The position numbers were made by a program, and so were the translations under genes. The notes below the pieces were generated by a model, which saw only the letters and a program-made list of their open reading frames with translations, was not told the DNA's origin and searched no databases. Shown piece after piece: positions 29,336 to 41,450 of a stretch of 64,000 nt of DNA. This DNA comes from Ephemerocybe angulata (taxonomy: Eukaryota > Basidiomycota > Agaricomycetes > Agaricales > Psathyrellaceae): positions 1 to 64,000 of the forward strand of contig JAACJK010000180.1 of assembly GCA_013368325.1 (NCBI GenBank), given 5' to 3'. Position 1 is the first letter of the stretch, and the number at the start of each line of letters is the position of its first letter.

Positions 29336-30937
29336 CTATGCTTGCCCCTCCCCTCCCCTCGGCACCATCCCCGGTGCCATGGGCATCCCCATTCCATAGT
29401 AGCCGCTGAAGCCGTACTGTGGCTGCTGCTGCATCGACGTCTCTCCGTTCGAGACGTTGTACCCCATTGAAGAGGGGTACTGTCTGATAGTAGGGACATT
29501 GGTGACACCGAATCGAGTATCGGCGCCAGATAAATCATTGGTGGGTGCAGGGAGATGGCTCTGTGCTAGAGCCTTATCAGCCTGCTGCTGGTGCGAGTTC
29601 GCCTGGGACATTTCCTGTGATCCAACAATGGTTAGCTGGTTGATATCGATAAATCGAGGAGGAGCACTTACCCCTAGCGATCCGCTCTGGGACTCGGAGG
29701 AACCGGGAAAGTTGAAGCTGAAGTCCTTTGGCAGGAGCCCTTCGTAGGCCGCGTCGATGCCCTGGGAGAGTTGTTGGGACCCAATGAGGGGGCCATGATC
29801 GAAGGCGGCCATCTGCGCGGCGGTGGGCGTGTAGGGACCCAAAGGAGAGGCGGGGGCCAGGAACGAAGCCTGAGGCGCCGTCTGCAGAGGGGCAGGGGAC
29901 GGCGGTAGCGAGAACAGAGACTCCTCCGTCTGCAAAGGGGCTAGATAAGCCGCCGGGGGCTGAGGAGCCGCCTGGAAGGGTGGCGGAGTCATGCTGGAAG
30001 GCGCTGCCTGGGTGAGGTCTGGAGGCTGCGCACCCACCCTCCACGGCCCCTGGGAAGGCTGTGCCTGTGGGGCCTTGGCGACCTTCGCCTTCTTCTTCTC
30101 CTTCGCGAGGGCGTGCTCGGCCTTATCAGCGCTTCTGCTAGATTTGCTCGATGACTTCTTCTTGTCGGACCCGTTCTTCTTCCTATCTGCAGCCTTCGTT
30201 GAAGAGGACGACGGCTGATTCGGAGCCTGCTGGGGAGCCTGCTGGGTGACCTGCGGCGCCCTGCTGCTACCCTGCACGAACGTCGCTTGGTTCCCGTTGA
30301 CGATTGGGGACGGGTTATACCAAGGCTGAGTGCGCCTGAAGGGGTTTCTCGTCAAGTCCGCAACCATGTGCCCCTCTTGTACGGGGACCACGACTGGCCT
30401 TGTAATTTCTTTACCCCCGTTATACTTCTTGATCACCCTGAGCGCGACTGTATCAAACTCCACCCTCCCCCTTGCAGAATTCTCGAGAAGCATCGCCAGC
30501 TTGACGAAGTCGCTTTGAACGAAATGGTACTGCGACATGTGGGGGAGCTTTATGGAGGATGAGGGCTGCGCGGGGATTCTGGCGTGTTGACTCGCGTTTA
30601 TCGTGCCATTGACCTGGGGTGTACCGTATGCCGGGAGAGAACTGAGGGCTGCGAAGTTCTGATAATGGGGGGCGGGATCGGGCTGCGGGAATTCCATGGG
30701 ATTTGCCGCCTGACCGATATAACCCATCGCTGGGGTTGCGCCATAGCCGCCGTAGGGGGCCTGGGCGTACCGGCTGGGACCCGCTTCGGGCCAGTACTGA
30801 GGCTGAGAGGACTGGGCACTAAAGAAAGATAGTGGTCATGTCAGTACACCGAATATAAGTCACTGATGAAGGTTAACACACTATGCCAAGCCCTGCTGCA
30901 TAGCCTGATGCGGGGGAAGGTACTGCCCCTGCTGCAT
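29336..30937 (-). CDS. unknown Gln/Pro-rich, Lys-rich protein
   Basis: Three exons: 30937-30882, 30818-29672 and 29614-29336, with introns of 63 and 57 nt, giving 493 residues. The second intron (GTAAGT, branch CTAAC, CACAG) is a multiple of three and could be retained to add 19 residues. The N-terminus is MQQGQYLPPHQAMQQG. A folded-looking region follows (YHFVQSDFVKLAMLLENSAR, then FDTVALRVIKKYNGG), next a Lys/Ser-rich basic stretch (RKKNGSDKKKSSSK) that looks like a nuclear localisation region, then long Pro/Gln/Ala and Met/Gly-rich disorder. I do not recognise the family; a nuclear regulatory or coactivator-like role is a guess from composition only. Confidence 0.7.
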
Positions 30938-31657
30938 TTTGCTGCGTAAAGTGGGGTGGAGGGGGGTTTAAGAAGAAGAAGTAGGCGAGAGGTCGAAAGT
31001 CTTCAAGTGCGGTGGAAACGAGGATGGAGGGTAGAGGGGCTTCTAAGGACAGGAGCAGGGAACCGGTAGGGACAGTAGCTCTCCACAGCCTACGTTATAT
31101 ACCCTCTGCTGCCTGTCCATTGACCAAAGCACAGTGATGGGGGTGCGGACTCGGTGCGTGCTTTGGTGGCCATTCCTGGATGCGTGTCTTTCACTTGCTT
31201 TGCTCCTTGACACTTTGACAGCCCGGCACTGATTGATGGCAGTGGCGCCCAATGGCTGTAGGCGCCCATTGACAGCGCTGCCTTGCGTTGCGTTCTTTGT
31301 TCATTGGCGGGTTCTATCATCTTTCACAGTCCAGGAGAGCGCATGGTTCGGTGCAGAGTTGGTCATGGAGGGGGATGTGATGGTGGCTGCTTTGGGATGC
31401 ACGCTGGTCTAAGTTTCCCGCGCTGTTGCATGGTCCACCCCAGTTCGAGTCACTTTGTCGGGCTTTGTCAACAACAGCAACAAATCCCGAAGTCGAAAGT
31501 AGGCAAAGCAATATTTACCGTCAAAGGGTGTACACATGACTTTTCCAAGTTACTCGAATTGAAGAGCGTCAGGATGTTCACTTCATGGAGGAGTGGTATC
31601 AGGTGTTGCACGATGTGAATGGGAGAGAAATAAGGGTACTACAAGTAGGTATAAATG
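30938..31657. other. intergenic, promoter of the Q/P-rich gene
   Basis: About 720 bp upstream of the minus-strand gene at 30937 and downstream of the minus-strand F-box gene ending at 31658. GA-rich and CT-rich tracts are present. No gene is supported. Confidence 0.4.
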
Positions 31658-33224
31658 CTAATCATACATCTTCGGCCTCGTGATAACCCACTGAGGGTTC
31701 TCTGTCGTTCTTTCTGCCTTAAAGCAAGATATGTACATGACATAGAAAAACACCTCTTTGAGACCGTTCAATCCCTCTGTTTTGTCGATGGCGTCCACGA
31801 TTTTCACCAATTCGGCATAGCACTCCGCGGCCCTGGGCTCAGAGAAGCCGAGCACACATCTCTGAGGGAGCGGGCCGATATAGTGTTCAATGGAAAACTG
31901 ACCGACCCCACGCTCTACCAACGGGCGCAGAAGCTTTATGATGCCAGGAAGGGACTGGTTAAAATGAATGGCTTGATTAGAAGTCGGCCTACGATAAATT
32001 AGAGGGACGCTACGCACACAGTTCCGTTGAGGCTCATAAGTCGACACCGTCACACTATGCAACTTGGACACGGCATGAATTCCGGGAATGAGCTTGATCA
32101 AACCCACAAGGGACGGTTCGGCCATGTCGTTGACGACGAAGGTTACATTCACTCCACCATCGGCCTCCCATATTTCGCGACTGAATCCTAAGTCGTTCTG
32201 CATTCCGTAGGACGCCCGAGCAGAGTTGAACTCCGAGGTAAAAGGAGTCAGAAAACTGAGGTTGAATAGGCGAGGGCAATAGAAGATAGTGAGATATGCG
32301 CTCGGCCCTGCGGTCAGTCCGACGATAGCTGGCTTCGAGTGGTCGCCGTCGTCGGGAATTTCCTCCAAAAACAATGGGTAATCCTGGAACGTGTTGGCGT
32401 CCCAAAGGCAGATGACCTCCAGTTGTGGCTGCCCTCGTACCAGATCTTCGTAGTACCGCACCTCGGAGATGAATAAAGAATGCAAGGAGAAGTATCCAGC
32501 GCTGGATGGGGTGAAGAATCAGGATAATGTAATAGCAGCCGAGAAGCCATTGGGTGAACTCACTGCAGAACAGTCTCAATGCGATCGTCTGCATAGTACG
32601 TTGTTTCGCCCCCATCCTGGTATGAGAAGAATGTAAGAGACCCCATGTTCGGAAGGGCACGGCAGAGGTCGGACACAAAGCGAGAGCTAGATTCGCTGAG
32701 GCCCCAGTTGTTGCCAAGCGCGACTAAACAGTCCTCGAATTTGACCGCCAGGTTCTTCACGAAGCGAGCTTTCGGGAATTGTAGATACTTTCTTGTACTT
32801 ACAGTAGCCTCCCAGACCCCCGGCGTTCAGAAATTGGACCGTGTCCGGGTAATATCACCTATCACCTATCATGGTTATTGATGAGGGTGTCCATGCAAGA
32901 AGAGAAGGCCGCTTCCCAGAGTGGCTGCTGAGGAGAGGTCTTGAGCGAAATGGTTTGGTAGAGCAGAGGTTCCGTTTCCAGTGCGATGGCCTTGCTCGAC
33001 GCGCACAAGGTCGCCAACGCCCCCGTGTCACAGTATGAGCGAACATGACTTCTGAGCTCCGGTGGAATATCTGGGAGGTTGTTGGTCACAGTTGGTGGGT
33101 CGAGGTGGCAACGACCGTTCCAGACAAAGAATAAGTACGTACCTGTAATATACGAGATCTTGCGACGGGCTTGGTCTTCGGTTACGAGAGAGATTCTCCC
33201 TCGGAAGGGTGCAGATGTATCCAT
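31658..33224 (-). CDS. F-box protein, four exons
   Basis: Exons 33224-33143, 33070-32866, 32791-32564 and 32501-31658 join in phase through introns of 72, 74 and 62 nt, giving 452 residues. A motif DIPPELRSHVRSYCDTGALA followed by CASSKAIALETEPLLYQTIS is the F-box region, somewhat diverged. The rest has leucine-rich strands (FVKNLAVKFEDCLVALG, then HAGYFSLHSLFISEVRYYED) and ends KMYD. F-box proteins bring substrates to Skp1-cullin ubiquitin ligases. It is similar in exon layout and in several phrases to the broken F-box gene at 57181-61379, so the two are probably paralogues. The donor lies next to a GATAGGTGATAGGTGAT duplication. Confidence 0.75.
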
Positions 33225-34135
33225 CTTTTCAAGGGGGCCTGGCTGTAGAGGAGTGGCTATTTTTCGGAAAGAATGTGGTCGACTGGGAAGCAGCGTCGAG
33301 TGGCCTACTCTGTCAAACCTAACGTTTAAATACCCCCCGGTATCGATAGTCGCCGAACAAGATCCGAGAGACAGTCTCCCCTGACTTGAGACCATGGTTA
33401 TTAGCCATTTCCGACGAGGGGAGCTATGGGGCCGGGAGAGGTGTGAGATTTCGCCGCCAGCGCAATTGACATGGCTACGTTTTTGGGCGCTACGACTTGA
33501 GTCACTACCCGAATCTCCTCCATTCACTTTGATCTGACCTTTCTGTCTGGCTTGATACTCGTTCTTTCAATATGAGCACTTCAAGTCCCGGTGCGGCGCA
33601 TATCAAATGAGGGGAAGGAACAGACTCCAAGTCCGCCAGAACTGCGCACTTGGGGCTGGGAATCCGAATGATGGCGCTCCCGCCGTCTTCTACCCTCCCC
33701 TGGGTTGACCTCCCTTGAAAGATATATCTTAACCTGTAATACTTAGATACAAAGGTAGGAGAAATCTCGACCATTAAATTGGTGTTTGGGCGAGCCACAA
33801 GCTATGTACGAATTGGCTCATAGTAGAATATATTATTGTAATGTAGATAGACGCAGAGATACAATGGCAGAAGGTCTGGTGCTGTAGGAAATTGGTACAT
33901 GTAGTTGTACAACAGTAAGTGTACACACAGATGCAAACAGGGGTCAGCGAGAGAAAGGGAATGTAATACAGAGCAAGAGGAAACGTAAATGTCATGAATA
34001 TCATGGAGCGACCCGTCGACGGCCGTGACCCTGGCCGCATCGCGAATCGTCATCTTCGTGCATCAGGAAGATGGTGATAAAGGGGAGTAACGGGGCCTGA
34101 ACGGGGCCCAGTAGAAGGCTCGTACTACGTGGCGA
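33225..34135. other. intergenic with 3' flank of gene A
   Basis: From about 33890 to 34135 the sequence is homologous to the 3' flank of gene C (56060-56280), including TAAGTGTACACACAG and the GAATATCATGGAGCGACCC region. This is the likely shared 3' UTR. The remainder (33225-33890) shows no supported gene. Confidence 0.5.
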
Positions 34136-35508
34136 CTAGTAGATGGTGTCCCAACGGTTGAGGGGGAGTTCCCTGAGAACAGCGTAGAGAGCGGCGATGC
34201 CAGTGGGCTCGCTGGCGTCCTCAGTATCCTCCTCGTTGTCTTCTGGCTCAGGAAGGTACGCAGCAGTTTCTTCGTCCTCGACTTCATCAACAAGCTGGGT
34301 AGTGCAACGGTTGACAGGGAGTTCCCTGAATACAGCATAGAGAGCGGCGATGGGCTCTCTGGCATCCTCGGTATCATCCTCGTTGTCTTCGGGCTCAGCA
34401 AGGTACGCGGCAGATTCGTCGACGTCATCTTCATCGTTGAGAGGGAGTTCCCTGAAAGCAGCATAGAGAGCCGCGATGGGCTCTCTGGCGTCCTCGGTAT
34501 CATCCTCGTTGTCTTCGGGCTCAGGAAGGTACGCAGCAGAATCTTCTCCATCGTCTTCATCAACGAGGTGGTCGTACTCGTTGTCGGAGCCTTCCTCCAA
34601 AGCAGCCCAATCAACCGGAGTCCTCAGAGTGTAGTCCACAAAATCAATCCCGACTTCCTCGTCAGAGCCAGAGCCAGACTCGGTGTCAGAGGTGTAACCG
34701 GCACCAGCGCTCCAGATCACGTTCGAAGTCAAGGTATACTTGGGGCTTGCGTCCAGTTCACCGAGAGCAGCCCAAATAACCGGTGTCCTCAGAGTGAAGT
34801 CCACAAAACCAACTTCGACTTCCTCGTCTCCGTTGTCAGAGTCAGAGCCAGACTCGTTGTCGGAGGCGTACCCATCCGAGTTCGCCGGGGACACGTTCCC
34901 AGTAGAGAGGCGCTGCCTTTTGTCTCGATGGTGGTCGATGTCGTGCTCGTCGTCGCTTTCGCCAGAGTCCTCGTCGCCCGCGCTGTCGTCGGAAGAGGCG
35001 TCGCGGTAGGATTGACTCAGGGATGAGAAAGGAGCATCCGCTGCCAGAACGTGGACGCTGTAAAGGTAACCAGGATGTTAGTTTAAACACTGGTCATCTC
35101 GCACGTGAGGAGAGTTACTTACGGGCAGGCATCCAGGGGGAAGAGCCCCATCTCCACACCAACGCAAACGAGCGATCCCGCAATAGGGAGACCGCGCTCC
35201 CTAAGTCTGCTGTAAGTATGGCGCATCCTCAGAACGGAAAGGCATGAAATACGACGTACACAAGGACCTGGACACCGGCGAGGTGAACTCCCTCAGGTGG
35301 CACTATGTTCCCGTCTTCGCTGTAGCTAGAGATCAAAGACTTGTAAGTACGATCGCGTTCGGTAAGCAGGTAAGACGCAATGAAGTGAAGGAGTACGCCA
35401 GACATTGAAAGGTTCAGGCAAACAGAAGACGAGAGACAGCGAAAGGAACCAACAACAGAGCGCTGAACGGAGAAACACTTACGATTGGGTAGAACCTTGC
35501 TCAGACAT
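34136..35508 (-). CDS. gene A, acidic-repeat family paralogue
   Basis: Four exons: 35508-35483, 35325-35260, 35200-35123 and 35057-34136, giving 363 residues. Phases and sizes (26, 66, 78 and 922 nt) match paralogues B and C. The N-terminal region is MSEQGSTQSYSEDGN, then GVHLAGVQVLVERGLPIAG and VEMGLFPLDACP. The last exon is acidic and repetitive: SDNESGSDSDNGDEE, LRTPVDWAALEEGSDNEYD and repeated EDNEDDTEDAREPIAALYA units. No known domain is seen and no signal peptide or membrane span. The strong acid content, with short hydrophobic AALYA-type patches, could form multivalent binding sites (guess). The promoter is shared with B and C. Confidence 0.7.
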
Positions 35509-35700
35509 CTTGAAAGCTCGACTTGTAGTAAAGAATAGATGCGTGAATAGAAAGGAGACGAAAGGCAGTGGGGGGACCACCGGAAAGAAGGGAAAAGGAA
35601 AGTCGAGGATGTGGTTGAAAGAGAGAGCAACAGCGCGGGAGCAATAGGTTTATATAGGCGCATCAAACGCCCAATGCTCCTCGCCACTCGATGAGCTCAG
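35509..35700 (-). promoter_or_regulatory. conserved promoter of gene A
   Basis: On the minus strand a block with GAGTGGCGAGGAGCATTGGG, GGCGTTTGATGCGCC and TATATAA (35656-35650) lies about 140 bp before the start codon. The same block stands before B and C. A CT-rich leader with CAACCACATCCTCGAC follows. Confidence 0.75.
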
Positions 35701-38613
35701 CTTCAGCTTCACACGGCTCGACGCGCGTTTGGCGCAACGCCCCAGTCCCATGAACACGAGCTATAACCAGGGTAGATCCAAGATAGCAGTGTTTCGTGAA
35801 GCTCGACAGCAACACCGCTGATCAGTCAAGATTGTCAGAACTAAGAGGTCGAGCGAACGGCGTACCCGTTTGAGCTTCTGAAATTCTGAGTAGGGCGAGC
35901 GACATTGCACAGACGCAAAGAGTTGAGTTTTGAATTGCCCTACTGCTTTTCATCCCCCAGACATTGACGTACTTTGCGCAGGCAAGCTTCGGAGCAAAGT
36001 CCAATTTCCAACCACGCCCACAGCGGGATGACCATGCCCGCCAAACCGGGACATTATCGATCGAGATTTTTACATTCGAGAAAGTCCCGCCCAAGCATAG
36101 AGGACATGGGGAGTACCATTCGAGGTGCTTAGGGTCAGGAACGAGTGTCAAAGGCACGTTGCCATTTCGTATCCTTAATCCGCAAGCCGTGGTCGCATCC
36201 CAGGCCAGGTCCAGGAGGGTTCGAGCCGCGAGCGAAGGTAGTTAACGAGCCTTTGCAATGCTTCAACAGGGAGCTCGCCGTCGGGAAGCCAGGGTCGGGT
36301 GCGAGGCCTCGTACCCCAAGCATACTGACCACCAATGAGAATAGGACACCTGACGTGAGACACAGAGGGAGAAATATCAATATTACACCGAGAAGGCGAC
36401 CAAAAGCGAGCGAAATCCACGATTCAGTAGAGCCTGAGGTAAGTACGTGCAGATTTCCGAGTTGTTGCCCATAGACTCCCCATGGTTCTCTGCTGCCGCA
36501 TTGCGTACTGTGCTCGTCCTTTCCAGAAAGTATCAAGCAGGGAGGATTCGTATCTTCTGAGTTCTCGGCCAGCCGTTCCCCAGAGTTAATCTTTCACTTT
36601 CGTGCCTAAGAAGTCGGCGGATCCCAACAAACGGCGCGTCGATCAACGGCAGTAGTAGGCCGAGTGGGGAATGGCGGTGAAGGACGCTAGTATGGAGAGT
36701 GCCTTTCGAAATCAAGAATTGACAGCCCAGAGAGCGACGCCAAAAGCTAGGGGAGGCCCTTGTGCTTGGGTATCCCGTACCGTCAACACCGTATGGTTCA
36801 GCTCCCGTGCAAGAGGACGACTCACCCGGGATATGCGATATACACAACCTGCATGCGTTCCTTCTCCCCCAAAACCCTCGAGGTCAACACTCGGCGTAAT
36901 GGAAATCCATTCCTTCTCAGCTTTTCCAGAGCGAACCACCCTTCAGCGCTCTGTTCGCCATTTCATGTACCAACGACTTCTTCCCGCCCCCATTTCCCCC
37001 TCACCGCCCTTTCCATCTCGCTGGATCGCCTGTTGCCGTTTGATCGCGAAGCTTGAGTGTACATGGATCGCACAGAGCAGAGTCTGGCACAGAACTTGGA
37101 GGCAAGATGCTGGCTGGAAGTCAACACACGTTCGAGCGCATATCGGGCACCCGGGGCCGTCGACCCCCGCCTCTTTGATGTGCGACACGTGGTGGGAAAG
37201 CCGACAAGGCCGACGGCGGTCAAAGGCGCGAGGCGGAATTGAAGCGACGGGATTGATTAGAGATTGGCCAAATCCCAAGTATCTTCACCGCTACGGATTG
37301 GATTGATTTATTAGATTTAACAGAGTAATCTCACACTCCCTTGTATTGAGCGAGGCTCCACAAAGGCCAGAAGTGTTGGTCCTTGCTGTCTTCCCTCCCC
37401 GTTCTCGCGCCTCCCACATGAGGGGGTTTACACACCCGAACCGGCGGGGATTCTCGTCAAGCCGAGTTTTCTTCCTCAGGATGCCGAATATTTTGCATAG
37501 AGTAAACACGCGCCCGTTATGCCCAACTTCCTGGCCCTGTTGGCCATGGTTGGTCACTGGTTGTCTCTGTGAAACCAACTGGGAAATCGTCAGGATGTAG
37601 AGCAGTCAGTACTGACAGGACAGAAGTAAAGCACGCCAATGCCACACAAATGTTCCATTGAAAGGTAACCTACACATTTGCTGGAGTTTCCCTTTATTTT
37701 CTTTGCAGTATTGTAAGCTTAAGTTTGCTAGGGCTCAATGGGGACCCGACCTGGAAGGCTCGTCCTTCCATTCCCCGAACGGATTTTGCAAAGTTTGGCG
37801 TGTATTACGACCCCGTGTTCAGACAGACCAATTAGACTAGGCCCAAAATGAACTAGTAGATAAGATGGTATATGTGGAACGGCGGCTGAGGACGAATGCA
37901 CAGGGTCAGTGTTGTTGGGTTAGAAATGTACTGTCATATGAGCGGCGACCTGCAAATACAGACCAAGATGCAGACAATCAACGAAGCCGTGCTTGAACAT
38001 GCAATTTAAGCGGTGTGGAGAGTATCTCCAGACCTGAGGATAGTAGTATATCGCACGAGGTTTCGGATTTCCGAATCATCCTCAAGCCTACGAAGGAATG
38101 AAAGGAATGACTGTATATTGTGCTTCACTTTTCAGCCTGTCAGCGCTGATTATTCTGTATCCTAACATTTCGGCGCACTTCGAGCTGTCTCCCATTGGAG
38201 GTATTATAGAGAGAAGCGCGGTGGTGGTTGAGTGGCGACGAGGTCTGCGAGTAGCAGGGAGCGTTGTTTGCACCATGATCTCAGAGTGGTGAATATAAAG
38301 TGCAACGAGTACAGCGGAATTTATTGACATAGGATACAAGGTGATGCAAATCAGAGCGATAAACAAGAGAAAAAGAAACAGTATCGACACATGCCAACTA
38401 CTGCACATCCTCCTGCATGGGTCACTCGCGCTGGAGATAAATGTACACACAAGAAATAGTACAGTAGCAGACACAGAAGTATACAGGTAGTAAGGGAAGG
38501 TGGGATTGCGGGTGACGTGCGGTATTGTGGATGTGGAATGGTAATGGTAGCAGAAAATGTAGCAGTAGTCGCCGTGCACGAAGCATATCCTGGACTCCCC
38601 AGCCTTTAGGTAT
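35701..38613. other. gene-poor stretch with repeat R1
   Basis: About 2.9 kb without a supported gene. It holds the upstream flank of gene A, dispersed repeat R1 (36840-37250), and 3' flanking DNA of the gene at 38614-39346. Open frames here overlap on both strands and lack motifs. Confidence 0.45.
36840..37250 (+). repeat. dispersed repeat R1
   Basis: It shares with R2 and R3 an ordered set of blocks: pyrimidine-rich DNA with TCGCTGGAT, then GTTCGAGCGCA, GACCCCCGCCTCTTTGAT, CACGTG and GAAAGCCGACAAGGCCGACG. Non-coding, about 410 bp. Confidence 0.7.
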
Positions 38614-39346
38614 TTAGATCTCTATGGACTCCTGAGACCACGTTTCCAGTTTCTCATCCTCATTCTCCTCTACCTCCTCCTCTGACTCATCCTCAGCAAA
38701 CAGGTCAGGCGGAGCATCCCAACTCGCAGGCCCCAAGACTCCCGCTCCCTCAATCATGACAGCGGCAGCGTTGGCGGCAGTCGAAGTGGATCCAGCGACC
38801 CACTCCGCAGTCCTCGCCTTCTTGCCTTTTCTCTTCTTCGGAGCGTCAATAGAGGCGGGGTCTGCCATCCACGGCTTCTTGGGGATGGGGCGACGCATAA
38901 GGCAAGGCGAGGGGTCCGCGTTGCTCGATTTGGGGTAGAACTTCCTATGCCACCCACTGGTGGGCTTCGGTGGCAGGGGCCTGTTTATGTCGGGAAGCTC
39001 GCCTTCAGGCTCTGATTCGCTATCAGTAATGTCGGTGGGTAGCTTGCGCTTGCGTTTGAGCGCGTTGGCGGCTTTCTTCTTCCTGCGAATGGGACCGGGG
39101 GTGTTCTGTGCGACTGCGCGCGCGGCCTTGCGGTCTTTGTCTTGAGCTTCGGCGAAGTTGAAGCTGGGGACGAGTGAGTACATGAGGGTGAGGTAGGTTT
39201 TAAAGAGAAAGGGCTGCTTACATGCCGTCCCGAGCAAGGCCTGCCTGCCTTTCGCGCTCAGCCCTAGCTGCCGCCAGGGCCGCTTCTCGAGCCGCAAGAT
39301 TCCTCGCTTCATACTGCTCGATGGTTTCCCCGGCTTGAGGAGGCAT
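38614..39346 (-). CDS. unknown nuclear-looking basic/acidic protein
   Basis: Two exons, 39346-39222 and 39163-38614, joined across a 58-nt intron (GTAAGC to CCCCAG), give 224 residues. The N-terminus is an Ala/Arg/Glu-rich helix (YEARNLAAREAALAAARAER). Then come basic clusters that look like nuclear localisation signals (RRKKKAANALKRKRK and KKRKGKKART) and a very acidic tail (DESEEEVEENEDEKLETW). The basic-then-acidic layout resembles histone-binding or chromatin-associated proteins, but no domain is recognised, so the role is open. Confidence 0.65.
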
Positions 39347-39964
39347 CGTAGTTTATACGCGCAATGAAGCGAAATGGGTAGTAGGAGGAAGGATGTGGAC
39401 GTGGTGGATCAAGAAAAGGAAAGAAAGCAAAGGACAGTTGACGGCGTTATCGAGCGCATCGCGGCCAACATACGCATCAACAAAGGCCATTGTTACCCAA
39501 AATGGAAGTCACGAGGTGAAGTTCTTCCCTTTTGCCACTGCCAGAGCTTGTCTTGGGCCCTGCGCAACAGAGGTTGGGCTGAATGGAGCGCGTTGTGAGA
39601 CCGCAGAACCATGCTTTGATACCTATATTCCGCCACTGCTGACTGGTAGATACCTCGAGCTAATAACCACACGTGAGTGGCATGGCGACCGGGGGATTGC
39701 CCGACTTCGTGAGATTCACCTTGGATTCGAGGGGTAGATTAAGGTAAGTATACATTGACGAGACCACAGCATACACAGAAACACGAAGCAATGCGGAAGA
39801 TACATGATGTAGGTAGAAAGTACATATAGATGTACAACAGTAGAGGTACAGACAGGGAAAACAGGTGAAAGGAAACGTGAACATCGTGAAGGTCATAAGG
39901 GGCGGATGAAAGTAACAAAGAAGATAATTTCGAGGCACCATTTGGTTGTACCGCTACCGCTCGG
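39347..39964. other. intergenic with 3' flank of gene B
   Basis: From about 39760 to 39964 the sequence resembles the 3' flanks of A and C (for example GTACAACAGTAGAGGTACAG and AGGAAACGTGAACAT). No gene is supported between 39347 and 39760. Confidence 0.4.
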
Positions 39965-41052
39965 CTAGTTGAGAAGGTTGCGAATGGCGAAGCGAGGGTT
40001 CTGGGGGACACTCTCGATCTGCACAGCAGGCTCCTTGGCTTCCTCTTCGTCCTCCTCTTCTTCGTCCTCCTCGCCTTGAGCGTCGGAGGCTTCTTCCGCA
40101 ACCTCATCCCATTTAACGAGAGACTTCAACATGAATTTGCCCCTGGAGTCGTCGGCGTCCTCGTCTTCAGAGTCACTGTCATCGTTGACTCGGACGTCGC
40201 CGCGTCCGGTGGCCGTGGTCCAGACCGCGTGCCTAAGCACGAAGCTGGAAGGGAAATCCCGATAAATAGTTGGGAAGTCATCGATGTTGATGATCTCCGA
40301 GCTTGCAGGCGACGTGCTTCGGAGAGAAAGGCGCTGCCTCTTGTCTCGATGGTCGTAGGCGTCGTCATAGTCCTCTTCGTCGCTCGAATTGCTTGAGTCC
40401 TCATCGTTATGGAGGTTAGGGTACGACCGCTTCAGAGGTCCATCGTAGGCATCGTAATAGTCTTCTTCGTCGCTCGAATTGCCAGAGTCCTCATCGTCAT
40501 GGAGGTTGGGATACGACCGCTTCAAAGGTCCATCATGCTTGAGGAGGATTGAGCGGAAGTGCAGGACGGTTGCGGCGAATTGCCTTTTGGCAGAGGCGAC
40601 GGTCTGGGGGCCACTGTAAGTTATCCGACACATTAGTTCACTAACTCATTCGCATGTGAGGAGTGCTTACGGGGGAGCATCCGAGTGGGCGAGGTTGGGC
40701 TGCACAGCGGCACGAATGAGGGATTGCGCGGTGATAGGTCCAAGCTTCCTGAGGTGGAAGTCAGAACAGTGCGCCCTCGGGGAACGAAGAAGAAAGAGAA
40801 AACACGCACTCGGCGGCTTGAATAATCGCGTCAATCTCCCGAAGCAAAGCAAGCTTGTCATCGCCATAGCTAAAGTTCGAAGAACGGTAAGCATCGACGA
40901 TTATGGTAAGAAGGTACAGCACGATGGAGGCAAACGAAACGCCAGGTCGCACAGAAAGTGAGCAAATGAAAGGCGAGATATAGCGAAAGGAACGAATCTA
41001 AAAGCGTAGAACACAGAAACACTCACGATTGCGTAGAACCTTCTTCAGTCAT
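39965..41052 (-). CDS. gene B, acidic-repeat family paralogue
   Basis: Four exons: 41052-41027, 40869-40810, 40748-40671 and 40613-39965, giving 270 residues. Exon sizes 26, 60 and 78 nt and all phases equal those of gene C. The start MTEEGSTQSYGDDK matches the MSEQGSTQSYSE of A and C, and the following parts are more diverged (EKLGPITAQSLIRAAVQPN). The last exon has two copies of a 30-residue unit (DGPLKRSYPNLHDDEDSGNS), then LSLRSTSPASSE and a long acidic run (EGEEDEEEEDEEEAKEP). No known domain. It is the most diverged of the three, so conserved features shared with A and C probably matter. Confidence 0.68.
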
Positions 41053-41450
41053 CCCGAAAGCTGAGTTCGTATTAGGGAATAGATATGCAAATAGATATAG
41101 AAAGTAAAGGCAGTGCTAAAGCACTGGGGAGAAGGGGTAGAGAATGTCGTGGACGTGGTTGAAGAAAGAGAACAACCAAGCCGTGGGATCAGTCCCTTTA
41201 TAGGCGCATCAAACGCCCATTGCTCCTCGCCACTCGATGAGCTCAGCTTCACACGGGATGCCGCGCATTTGGCTGCGATAGCTCAGCCACACAGAGGCAC
41301 GAGGTCTGGCTTGGCCTGATAAAAGGTGGGTGCGAACCGTTGCACTCAACTGCAAGACAACGAATTAGCCACGACTTTCAGAATCAGAGTTCGACCAAGC
41401 AATTGAACGTACCCGTCTTCTGGCCGTCAGATTCCAAGGTTTGGAACGAA
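41053..41450 (-). promoter_or_regulatory. conserved promoter and upstream region of gene B
   Basis: Contains TATAAAG (41204-41198), GGCGTTTGATGCGCC, and GAGTGGCGAGGAGCAATGGG as in A and C. Similarity to the upstream region of gene C continues to about 41450, including AAAAGGTGGGTGCGAACCGT and ACCCGTCTTCTGGC. Confidence 0.7.

Noticed and set aside
33505..33798. 97-codon minus-strand frame upstream of the F-box gene
   Set aside because: No homology-like pattern and no splice link to the F-box start at 33224.
36190..36230. tRNA-like GGGTTCGAGCC
   Set aside because: T-stem pairing fails at three of five positions and no D or anticodon arm is seen.
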